Part shown: positions 1 through 5,906 of the stretch, one piece after another
Position numbering within the stretch: the first letter of the stretch is position 1
Layout of the letters: each line of letters begins with the position of its first letter
Assembly: GCA_946623915.1 (NCBI GenBank)
Contig: CAMORQ010000033.1
Span: 1 to 11,916, forward strand
Direction: 5' to 3'
From: an uncultured Coriobacteriaceae bacterium
GTDB lineage: Bacteria > Actinomycetota > Coriobacteriia > Coriobacteriales > Eggerthellaceae
DNA: 11,916 nt
The notes under the pieces: model-generated
The model's database searches: none
The model's input: only the letters and a program-made list of their open reading frames with translations
Told to the model about the DNA's origin: nothing
Translations under genes and position numbers: made by a program

Positions 1-73
1 CCTGACGCGTTTCCAGATCGTAGTCGAACTCGAGCACTTCGGTGTTCTTGTTCATCAGCATGTAGCGAGCCAT
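1..73 (-). CDS. N-terminus of a truncated gene (possibly HipA-like), cut by the window edge
   Basis: An ATG at 73-71 opens a frame that runs for 24 codons to the window edge with no stop. The peptide starts MARYMLMNKNTEVLEF and continues with acidic residues. A good ribosome binding site, AAGGCGG, lies five bases upstream of the ATG, which supports a real start. The opening pattern (R-Y-x-L-M-x-K-N-T-x-V) resembles, from memory, the N-terminus of HipA-domain (kinase-type toxin) proteins of anaerobic Gram-positives; that is an impression from about 20 residues, not a demonstrated match. It is on the same strand as the toxin-antitoxin pair just upstream, which would suit an accessory stretch. 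The existence of the gene is fairly secure; its function is not. Confidence 0.5.
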   Translation of the reverse strand, partial: MARYMLMNKNTEVLEFDYDLETRQ

Positions 74-99
74 AATATCCGCCTTACAAAACGCATGCG

Positions 100-128
100 G
101 ACAGAAGTGCGCGTGCAGTTGTTCTGTC
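100..128. repeat. Short inverted repeat upstream of the left-edge gene
   Basis: GACAGAA (100-106) and TTCTGTC (122-128) are a perfect 7-bp inverted repeat separated by 15 bases. It lies between the PIN toxin stop and the start of the truncated gene, about 27 bases before that start, so it could be an operator or a small intergenic hairpin. No T-run follows on either strand, so it is not a typical terminator. Functional meaning is a guess. Confidence 0.3.
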
Positions 129-167
129 ACGCAGTGCTGCGCCGCATCGGGCCGCGCCCCCTATGCG

Positions 168-614
168 CTACCAATCGAGCGTGTCGTATTCCAACCCGTG
201 CTTAGCCTCCATGTAAGCGAGCCATTTCTCTGGCGTTATGGCAGGCACAGGTGAACGCGCAAAAACCGCTTCGTCACGGGGAATGATATAGTCCGCTTTC
301 GCACCAACGGCGCACAGCGCAATAAGGCAGTCCTCGTAGTCGCTCCATTCGAGGAAGAGCGCCCGCACTGAATCTTGCGCGGGGAGCGCCACGGGAGTTA
401 CTACGTCAAGGGCACGCCGAATTGCACGCTGCACACGCAGCTGGTCCACATAGTTTGAAAGTACGTAATATGCGTCCTTCAGAGACTGCGTTGAAACCCA
501 AAGCTTTGCATCGCCAAAGTACCCAGCGGCTACTACCTTTTCCGCTGCGCTAAAGAACGGCTGCTTTTTGCCCACATAGTCGATGAGCACGCTGGTATCA
601 AGCAAGAGCTTCAT
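168..614 (-). CDS. PIN-domain toxin (VapC-like ribonuclease)
   Basis: This 148-residue protein is a single PIN domain, the Mg-dependent endoribonuclease fold used by VapC-type toxins. The opening LLLDTSVLIDYV places the first catalytic acid at D6. D47 sits where a second acid is usual, followed by D92-Y-E94-D95 in the SDYEDCLIAL segment and D114 in PRDEAVF. The closing PxxTPEKWL motif is typical of the PIN_3-like branch. Its ATG (614-612) lies 17 bases inside the preceding antitoxin gene, in another frame, so translation is probably coupled; only a distant AAGG is available as ribosome binding site. In such pairs the toxin is expected to cleave RNA when the labile antitoxin is lost. The target RNA cannot be told from sequence. 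The PIN assignment is strong; toxin activity is inferred from the pairing. Confidence 0.85.
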   Translation of the reverse strand: MKLLLDTSVLIDYVGKKQPFFSAAEKVVAAGYFGDAKLWVSTQSLKDAYYVLSNYVDQLRVQRAIRRALDVVTPVALPAQDSVRALFLEWSDYEDCLIALCAVGAKADYIIPRDEAVFARSPVPAITPEKWLAYMEAKHGLEYDTLDW

Positions 615-888
615 AGTCTGATGCCTTGCCTCTGCGCAGTATTTCTTTATAGGTCCTGCTATCCGAACCCCAATCTATGTCCAGCGTGCTTTCCGAGACG
701 AATCCCACAAATGATTCCTTGCTGGGCTTTCGTCCCTGAACTGCTGCGGGCAGGCACCCTTTTTCTATTACGTAATCGAAAGCGCTGTTGATGAGGTCCG
801 ACGTGGTGAATCCAATGGATTCGAGCACAGCGACCCCGGCGTCCTTTTTGACCCTGGCAATGCGAGAACTTACAAGCGTGTCTTCCAT
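598..888 (-). CDS. RelB/DinJ-like ribbon-helix-helix antitoxin
   Basis: This 96-residue protein carries a ribbon-helix-helix DNA-binding segment at about residues 5-47: a short strand (LVSSRIARV), a helix (KKDAGVAVLESIG), then FTTSDLINSAFDYVIEKGCLP, matching the RelB/DinJ pattern of a strand plus G-[FL]-[ST]-x-S-x-x-I-N. The C-terminal half (residues 50-96) is polar and probably wraps the toxin. I chose the ATG at 888-886 because AAGGGCGG lies six bases upstream and because a longer TTG-initiated frame back to 945 would begin inside the promoter -35 box. It is first in the operon and overlaps the toxin start by 17 bases. By analogy it neutralises the PIN toxin and represses its own promoter through the palindrome upstream. 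RelB-type antitoxins more often pair with RelE/YafQ toxins, so this is a hybrid pairing. Confidence 0.8.
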   Translation of the reverse strand: MEDTLVSSRIARVKKDAGVAVLESIGFTTSDLINSAFDYVIEKGCLPAAVQGRKPSKESFVGFVSESTLDIDWGSDSRTYKEILRRGKASDYEALA

Positions 889-903
889 TGAACCGCCCTT
901 CTC

Positions 904-945
904 TATGATGTATAACGTATTACACCATATCAAAAGCAGTGTCAA
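904..945 (-). promoter_or_regulatory. Promoter and probable operator of the toxin-antitoxin operon
   Basis: On the minus strand a consensus -35 TTGACA (945-940) is followed after exactly 17 bases by TAATAC (922-917), a near-consensus -10. Transcription should start near 910, giving a leader of about 22 bases before the antitoxin ATG. An imperfect palindrome spans 904-929: 10 of 13 position pairs are complementary around a central CG at 916/917. It covers the -10 box and the start point, as expected for autorepression by the RHH antitoxin. The promoter is seen directly; the operator role is inferred. Confidence 0.75.
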
Positions 946-1007
946 CCATCATGACACCAAAACGCAATTCTATCGCGCCCTCTGACGAACTGCCTTCATC
1001 GCGGCTT

Positions 1008-2063
1008 TTAGAGCTGCGCAATCTCTTCCATGAGGGCGTCCACGATTTCGGCTTCCGGGACTTTTCGCAGAGTCTCGCCGTGCGCGAATAGGGCGCCCGA
1101 CCCTTGGCCGCACGCCACCCCTATGTCGGCGCCGCGCGCCTCGCCCGGACCGTTCACCACACAGCCCATGACCGCGACCTTGATGGGTTTGGCCACCGTC
1201 TGCAGACGCTCTTCCACCTGCTTGGCTAAGCCGATCAGGTCCACTTGGCAGCGCCCGCATGTAGGGCAGCTGATTATTTCTGGACCGCGCCGGCGCAAAT
1301 CGAGCGCCGACAGCAGCGCCCAGCACGCTCGCACTTCCTGCACGGGATCGTCGGTGAGCGAAATCCGCATCGTGTCGCCGATGCCTTCTTCTAGAAGGAT
1401 GCCGAGACCACTCGCGCTTTTCACCAGCCCTTGGAACAAGGTGCCCGCTTCCGTGACGCCGATGTGAAGCGGCACCTGCGGAATGCGCGCGGCGAGCAGA
1501 CGGTAAGCGTCCACCGTCGTCTGGACATCGGAGGCTTTCGCGCTTACCACCAAATCGGTGAAGCCTCGGCCTTCGAAGTAGTCAACGTAGCCAGCCGCCG
1601 ACTCCGCCAGCTTTTCGGGAAGGGCAAGGTCCGCTCGCTCCGCCAGTGCATCGTCGAGCGAGCCGGCGTTCACGCCGATGCGGATGGGAATGCCCGCCTC
1701 CCCCGCTGCGTCGATGACGGGGTCGGTGGCCGCCAAGCCGCCGATGTTGCCCGGGTTGATGCGCAGTTTAGCCGCCCCGCGTCGCGCCGCCTGAATGGCG
1801 ATTTCGGCGCTGAAGTGGATGTCGGCCACCACGGGAAGGGGCGAATCCTTGCAGACGGCCTCGAATGCGTCCAGACAGTCCTTGCGAGGGATGGCCATGC
1901 GCACCACTTCGCAGCCTGCGTCTGCCAGCCGCCGCGCCTGATCCAGATTGGCCGCCACGTCGTCGGGCGCCACGCAGAGCATGGACTGCACCACGCACGG
2001 CGCGCCACCTCCCAGGCTGACGTCGCCCACCTTCACCTGCCGTGTGTTCTCGTTCGGTTTCAT
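1008..2063 (-). CDS. ispG: 4-hydroxy-3-methylbut-2-enyl diphosphate synthase (IspG/GcpE)
   Basis: IspG is the [4Fe-4S] enzyme of the MEP pathway that converts methylerythritol cyclodiphosphate to HMBPP in the cytosol. With the ATG at 2063 the protein has 351 residues, the usual length of the two-domain bacterial form. The N-terminal TIM-barrel includes VGDVSLGGGAPCVVQSM and LRINPGNIG. The cluster ligands are C266 and C269 in ISCPTCGRCQ, C301 in VMGCVVNGPGE and E308 in the same motif. Upstream in-frame ATGs at about 2162 and 2156 would add a 33-residue extension with no ribosome binding site and no resemblance to the family, so I reject them. A TATAAT box ends only seven bases before the 2063 ATG, implying a leaderless transcript. 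It sits downstream of dxr, an enzyme of the same pathway, but is separated from rseP by 513 bases. Confidence 0.95.
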   Translation of the reverse strand: MKPNENTRQVKVGDVSLGGGAPCVVQSMLCVAPDDVAANLDQARRLADAGCEVVRMAIPRKDCLDAFEAVCKDSPLPVVADIHFSAEIAIQAARRGAAKLRINPGNIGGLAATDPVIDAAGEAGIPIRIGVNAGSLDDALAERADLALPEKLAESAAGYVDYFEGRGFTDLVVSAKASDVQTTVDAYRLLAARIPQVPLHIGVTEAGTLFQGLVKSASGLGILLEEGIGDTMRISLTDDPVQEVRACWALLSALDLRRRGPEIISCPTCGRCQVDLIGLAKQVEERLQTVAKPIKVAVMGCVVNGPGEARGADIGVACGQGSGALFAHGETLRKVPEAEIVDALMEEIAQL

Positions 2064-2100
2064 GGCATCTATTATAAGGCTAGCCAGCGCATTGCCGTAA
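2064..2100 (-). promoter_or_regulatory. Probable leaderless promoter of ispG
   Basis: A perfect TATAAT (2076-2071) precedes the chosen ispG ATG by seven bases, so the expected start point falls at or within a base or so of the A of the ATG. There is no Shine-Dalgarno sequence before this ATG. The -35 match is poor: TTACGG (2100-2095) with an 18-base spacer. An 8-bp palindrome GGCTAGCC (2078-2085) lies immediately upstream of the -10. Leaderless mRNAs are common in actinobacteria, which makes this plausible, but it is unproven. Confidence 0.5.
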
Positions 2101-2576
2101 CCTTTCGGGAAGACCGTCAAATCCGAAAGTGTCGGTGGTTGTGTGCCAGTCCCCATCAACATGCGGAGCGCGACATGCTAAATGCGCGACAGCAGATGCG
2201 GACTGGACCAAGCACCCCCTTTCGATGAGCCGCCAGATGAATTGGTGGACACGATGCAAAACGCGCTCGCAGGCGCACTACTGCCAGTCGGATTGGCGCA
2301 CACACCCTAGCAACAAGCGCGCAAGCGCGAAGATGGCACACGGCCGGTTCGGGCCGTAGCGGCGCTCTGGCGCCCCAGATTCACGCGAAAGCACGAGGCG
2401 CGCAACTGGGCGTACGCAACGAGTGCTTGAACGTGAAGATGGGGTGCCAACGCCATCCTACGACTTCAGTAGTCGGGCGCTGTGATGCCCCAGATTGCTC
2501 CGCCTTTGCCCCGAGCGTACTTCGTTACGCGCAAGAGGGCAAAACAAGGGGCAAGATGGGGCATCACAGCGCCCGA
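2101..2576. other. Gene-free region between rseP and ispG
   Basis: I see no credible gene here; open frames on both strands are short, lack ribosome binding sites and have implausible composition. The right part (about 2369-2580) is occupied by two neighbouring long inverted repeats, listed separately. The left part (2164-2365) has only small dyads, such as GGCC-GGTTC-GGGCC around 2342-2355. The stretch separates ispG from the run it normally belongs to, and may be where a mobile or structural repeat was inserted. Confidence 0.6.
2369..2448. repeat. Imperfect long hairpin, left copy of a repeated unit
   Basis: The arms 2369-2394 and 2423-2448 are complementary at about 21 of 26 positions, counting one G-T wobble. 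The mismatches form two symmetric internal loops: GA opposite GA at 2378-2379/2438-2439, and a 3x3 loop at 2386-2388/2429-2431. The loop-proximal part is GC-rich. The outer arm carries GCCCCAGATT (2372-2381) and its partner AAGATGGGG (2436-2444), the same two strings found in the neighbouring hairpin. No T-run follows on either strand. Confidence 0.65.
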
Positions 2577-2580
2577 CTAC
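2469..2580. repeat. Long inverted repeat with a perfect 24-bp stem, overlapping the rseP stop
   Basis: Positions 2469-2492 are the exact reverse complement of 2557-2580. Moving inward, a GA/GA internal mismatch is followed by more pairing (2495-2501 with 2548-2554), then TTTGCCC (2505-2511) with GGGCAAA (2537-2543), and an apical GCGTA (2515-2519) with TACGC (2526-2530). The whole 112-base element can form one long hairpin or cruciform. The right arm includes the rseP stop codon (2579-2577). No T-run follows in the minus-strand direction, so it is not a standard rho-independent terminator, though it could stall polymerase or protect the 3' end of the upstream mRNA. Confidence 0.9.
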
Positions 2581-3767
2581 CAGTTGCCGAGGACGAAACG
2601 CTGTATATCCTGATTCACCATGAACACGAAGAAAAGCATGAAGAGGGCGACGCCGGCAAGCGAGAGGCCGTTTAGGGCGCGCGGGGAAATGGCTTTGCCG
2701 CGGATCTTCTGATAGATCTCCACGACGAAGCGGCCGCCATCGAGCGGAGGAATGGGCAGCAGATTCATCAGCCCCAACGACACCGACAGCATGGCAGAGA
2801 ACGTGATAGCGGACACGATTCCCTGCTCAACGGCCGACTTGGAGAGCACGGCGATGCCTATCAGCGACGTGGAGTCCGATACCGTAGCCGCCGCCGTCTG
2901 CGGGTTGAACAACCCCAGGATGGCCACGAAGACCATGCCGATGTAATTAATCCCTGCCTGGATAGAGCGAATCGGATCGACCACGACATGGGTGATTTCC
3001 CCCGTGGAAGTGTCCTGGACGTCGTATCCCACCACCGAATAGATAATCACGAACGCCACAAGCGTGAACAGGATGTTCATCCCCGGACCCGCCAGCAGAA
3101 TCGTGCAGCGCTTCCAGAACGGGAGGTTGCGATAGGTACGCTTTCGCTCCGCATCCAAGAAAGCGCGGGGGTCGGCAAGTGGGCGCGGCTGACCTTCGGC
3201 GAACACCACGTCTGCCTTGCCCTGTCCATCATCGCGCGATGCCGCAAGCGACTGCGGTCCACCCACCTCGTGCGACGCGAGCAACTGCGGCTGCCCCGCA
3301 TCGGCCAAGCCGACCGCCGCGCCAGAGCGCGAAACGGCCAGATCGAGGGCTGGCGTGCGGTAGGTGTTGTAGGGATCCTTGCGATTGGGGCCGCGGATGG
3401 TGCCCCATTCGGCAAGCTCTTCTAAAGCGAAGTACGCCTCGTCGTCGGTTATCCCAAGCGCGCCGGATATGTCTTCCATGTTCACGGTGCCGCGCTCGAA
3501 CACCAGGCGAAGCACGTCGGCCAAATACGGGCTTTCCTCACCCGCTTCCATGCCGCATATGCGCGCGTAACCGCCCAGGGGAACCGCCGTGACGCCGAAC
3601 TTCGTTTCGCCGCGCTTGAACCCGATGTTGGGACCGGGAAGGCCCAGCATGAATTCGCTGACGCGCACGCCGAAGGCACGGGCTGCCAAATAATGCCCGC
3701 CTTCGTGAATGAACACGAGAAAGCCAAGGATAACCGTGGCGTATATGACCATTAACACTACGTCCAT
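2577..3767 (-). CDS. rseP: Site-2 intramembrane metalloprotease, RseP-like, with a winged-helix-like insertion
   Basis: This M50-family zinc protease cleaves substrates within the membrane. Counting from the TTG at 3776, the first transmembrane helix carries H24-E-G-G-H28; the second follows FWKRCTILLAGPGMN (219-234); NLLPIPPLDGG (338-348) supplies the third zinc ligand, D346; the last helix is about 371-388. I prefer the ATG at 3767, three codons later, overlapping the dxr end by 10 bases. Two features are odd. There is no PDZ domain between the second and third helices, where RseP has one or two; only about 25 residues are present. Instead about 140 residues lie between GGYARICGME and FWKR. 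Residues 84-131 (RLVFERG, ISGALGITDDEA, LEELAEWGTIRGP) look like a winged helix, followed by a low-complexity linker. Substrate unknown; an anti-sigma factor is one possibility. The function class is secure, the RseP orthology less so. Confidence 0.88.
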   Translation of the reverse strand: MDVVLMVIYATVILGFLVFIHEGGHYLAARAFGVRVSEFMLGLPGPNIGFKRGETKFGVTAVPLGGYARICGMEAGEESPYLADVLRLVFERGTVNMEDISGALGITDDEAYFALEELAEWGTIRGPNRKDPYNTYRTPALDLAVSRSGAAVGLADAGQPQLLASHEVGGPQSLAASRDDGQGKADVVFAEGQPRPLADPRAFLDAERKRTYRNLPFWKRCTILLAGPGMNILFTLVAFVIIYSVVGYDVQDTSTGEITHVVVDPIRSIQAGINYIGMVFVAILGLFNPQTAAATVSDSTSLIGIAVLSKSAVEQGIVSAITFSAMLSVSLGLMNLLPIPPLDGGRFVVEIYQKIRGKAISPRALNGLSLAGVALFMLFFVFMVNQDIQRFVLGNW

Positions 3768-4918
3768 GAAATCCAATTATCCGCTTCGCGTCGTGCCCAC
3801 GCATCAACTTCAAGCAATTGTTCGATGCTCGTTACCGTTTCTCCATGATGCGCATCCATTACCGCTTCGACGCAGTCGGCGATGCCCAGGTAGCTAAGCC
3901 GCTTGTCCAGGAAAGCCGCGACCGCTACTTCGTTCGCCGCGTTCATGGCGCAAGGTAGCGTGCCGCCTTCCTGCCCCGCTGCGCGCGCAAGGGCGAGGCA
4001 GCGGAACGTGTCGGTGTCCGCCGGAGCGAACTCGAGCGAGCCCAGTTGGGTGAAATCGAGCGGCGCGACCGGAGCATCCCACCGATCGGGGTAGCTGAGC
4101 GCGAACTGTATGGGAATGCGCATGTCCGTCGTGCCCAAATGCGCTTTCACGCTGCCATCGGAAAATTCCACCATGGAGTGGATGGCGCTTTGCGGCTGCA
4201 CCACCACGCGAATGCGGTCGTAGGGCATGGCGAAAAGGTGGTGCGCTTCGATGACTTCGAGGCCCTTGTTCATAAGCGTCGAAGAGTCGATGGTGATCTT
4301 CGGCCCCATGTTCCAGGTCGGATGCGCAAGGGCCTCTTCGGGCGTGGCGCTGGCCAACTGGTCGCGCGTGCGCCCGCGGAACGGGCCTCCCGACGCCGTA
4401 ACCCACAGCGCTTCCACTTCTTCGAAGCGCTCCCCCAGCAGGCATTGGAAGATGGCGCCGTGCTCCGAATCGATGGGCCGTATCAGCGACGACGGCTCCA
4501 AACACGACGCCTTGCACAGCAAGTCGCCGCCCACCACCAGGCTTTCCTTGTTCGCGAGCGCAAGGACCTTGCCCGCTTGCAAGGTTGCATAGCTTGCGCG
4601 CAGCCCCGCGGCACCCACCAGGGCGTTCACCACCACATCGGCTTCGGGCAGGACAGCAAGAGCCGAAACCGCGTCGTCACCCACTTCCAGGGAAACGCCT
4701 TCGGGGATAGACCCTGCGGCTTTCGCCTGGTCGGCCGCGTTGGCGGAATTGGTCGCGCACACCTTCACGCCGAGCTCTTCGGCGGCTTGCAGCATGACGT
4801 CCACGCGCTTGCCGCATGCAAGGCCTACGATCTGCAGTTTGTCGGAATGGCGGCGCACCACGTCGAGCGTCTGCTCGCCTATCGATCCCGTGCACCCGAG
4901 AATCACAATGCGCTTCAC
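3758..4918 (-). CDS. dxr: 1-deoxy-D-xylulose 5-phosphate reductoisomerase (Dxr/IspC)
   Basis: Dxr makes 2-C-methylerythritol 4-phosphate from DXP with NADPH, the committed step of the MEP pathway, in the cytosol. The 386-residue protein starts with the nucleotide-binding GCTGSIG (8-14), has LANKESLV (121-128), the metal/substrate motif PIDSEHGA with D150 and E152, ASGGPF (175-180), and HPTWNMGPKITIDSSTLMNK leading into KGLEVIEA (218-225), which holds another metal-binding glutamate. MNAANEVAV (325-333) is also typical. Length is normal (about 385-400). The start is GTG (4918-4916) with AGGCAGGTG six bases upstream. Its stop overlaps the start of the site-2 protease, indicating coupled translation, while 67 bases separate it from cdsA upstream. 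It shares its pathway with ispG. Confidence 0.97.
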   Translation of the reverse strand: MKRIVILGCTGSIGEQTLDVVRRHSDKLQIVGLACGKRVDVMLQAAEELGVKVCATNSANAADQAKAAGSIPEGVSLEVGDDAVSALAVLPEADVVVNALVGAAGLRASYATLQAGKVLALANKESLVVGGDLLCKASCLEPSSLIRPIDSEHGAIFQCLLGERFEEVEALWVTASGGPFRGRTRDQLASATPEEALAHPTWNMGPKITIDSSTLMNKGLEVIEAHHLFAMPYDRIRVVVQPQSAIHSMVEFSDGSVKAHLGTTDMRIPIQFALSYPDRWDAPVAPLDFTQLGSLEFAPADTDTFRCLALARAAGQEGGTLPCAMNAANEVAVAAFLDKRLSYLGIADCVEAVMDAHHGETVTSIEQLLEVDAWARREADNWISWT

Positions 4919-4943
4919 GGTTTCACCTGCCTCTACGAGTCAT

Positions 4944-4972
4944 CGCGCAGCACGATGCGCGCACGTCGCATC
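4944..4972. repeat. Alternative small hairpins in the cdsA-dxr gap
   Basis: In the 67-base gap between cdsA and dxr, CGCGCA (4944-4949) can pair with TGCGCG (4956-4961), or alternatively GATGCG (4954-4959) with CGCATC (4967-4972). The two pairings exclude each other. No T-run is present, so this does not look like a terminator. It may only reflect GC-rich chance pairing. Confidence 0.25.
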
Positions 4973-4985
4973 GGCGGTCACTGCG

Positions 4986-5906
4986 CTAGCCGATATAGGG
5001 TATGCAGCCGCCCACGAACAGCAGCACGGCAGCGGCGACTGAAGCCAAAAACATCGAATCGCATCGGTCGAGCAGCCCTCCGTGCCCTGGCATGATCGTG
5101 CCGGAGTCCTTCACGCCCACATTGCGCTTGATGCGGCTTTCGGCCAAATCGCCCAGCACGCCAGCGGACCCGCACAGCACACCGAAGATTATCGCCTGCG
5201 GAATGGACATGTTCACGCCGGGAACCAACGTCATCAGGCACCAGAAAGCAGCCGAAACGACCAGACCCGCGATAAGCCCTTCCCAGCTTTTCTTCGGGCT
5301 GGTGCGCGGCGCCAGCTTGTGGCGGCCGAATTTGCTTCCGATCAGATAGGCGCCGGCGTCGTTGAACCACACGCTGCAGAACAGCAGCAGAAGCATCACG
5401 CCGCCCCATGGGTCTTCGAGTCCTTGCCGGACCAGAATAAGGCTGGACATGAGCATGCCCGTGTAGGCCGCACCGAAGAAACTGACGCCCACGTCGGTGA
5501 TGCGCGAGCGCATGTAATAGACGTACCACACTAAAAGCGCCAGCATTAGCAGCAACGTGACGAGCGCGGCCGCTGTCAGGGAATAGCGCCACATGGCCAC
5601 CGGGTAGAGCGCCGCGCCCACGATGCCGATAACCTCGTTGGGAAGGCGGGAAGCCACGCGCATCATGTAGAAGAACTCGCCGGCGCACACCGCGGAGACG
5701 ACCGAAAGATAGATCATCGTGGGAATGTCGCCGAGCAGCACGCACAGCACCGACACGCCAACGTACACCGCTCCGGTGCGGAAGCGCACCTGCAAGCTCG
5801 TGGCGTTTTTGAACCTTTCGGGTGTCTTGTCGTAGACCGCCTGCTTTGCCGCATGCTGCTTTTCGGCCAGCCGCGCCTTTGCGTTCGAACTGCGTTTTCC
5901 GCTCAT
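4986..5906 (-). CDS. cdsA: Phosphatidate cytidylyltransferase (CDP-diacylglycerol synthase)
   Basis: CdsA condenses CTP with phosphatidic acid to CDP-diacylglycerol, the precursor of all bacterial phospholipids, in the cytoplasmic membrane. The 306-residue protein has a charged N-terminal tail (1-40) rich in Lys and Ala, then about seven or eight hydrophobic segments. The family signature is complete at residues 257-283: S257-R-I-K-R261, K266-D267-S268, then PGHGG (273-277), L-D280-R281 and D283. FNDAGAYLIGSKFG (181-194) and SPKKSWEG (203-210) are also conserved. The ATG (5906-5904) overlaps the uppS stop in an ATGA arrangement and is preceded by GGGGGAG, eight bases upstream. The open frame extends far upstream through uppS in another frame, but that extension has no family resemblance. 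Product assignment is secure. Confidence 0.95.
   Translation of the reverse strand: MSGKRSSNAKARLAEKQHAAKQAVYDKTPERFKNATSLQVRFRTGAVYVGVSVLCVLLGDIPTMIYLSVVSAVCAGEFFYMMRVASRLPNEVIGIVGAALYPVAMWRYSLTAAALVTLLLMLALLVWYVYYMRSRITDVGVSFFGAAYTGMLMSSLILVRQGLEDPWGGVMLLLLFCSVWFNDAGAYLIGSKFGRHKLAPRTSPKKSWEGLIAGLVVSAAFWCLMTLVPGVNMSIPQAIIFGVLCGSAGVLGDLAESRIKRNVGVKDSGTIMPGHGGLLDRCDSMFLASVAAAVLLFVGGCIPYIG

Noticed and set aside
2064..2162. N-terminal extension of IspG to an ATG at 2162
   Set aside because: No ribosome binding site, 33 residues unlike the family, and it would translate through a perfect TATAAT; the 2063 start gives the normal length.
1431..2228. Long plus-strand frame antisense to ispG
   Set aside because: Same codon-bias shadow effect; ispG on the minus strand has all family motifs including the cluster ligands.
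2369..2448. tRNA or known structured RNA gene
   Set aside because: The fold is a single long hairpin, with no cloverleaf arms or TTCGANNC-type loop.
2469..2580. Rho-independent terminator for the rseP operon
   Set aside because: The stem is strong but no T-run follows in the minus-strand direction, and the loop side is far too long for a normal terminator.
2427..2675. Plus-strand open frame of about 82 codons across the inverted repeat
   Set aside because: It runs over both arms of the hairpin and into the antisense of rseP, has no ribosome binding site, and its composition does not look like a protein.
4046..5095. Long open frame (about 349 codons) antisense to dxr
   Set aside because: Long antisense frames are common in high-GC genes; the minus strand encodes an unmistakable Dxr, and the antisense peptide is His/Arg-rich without motifs.
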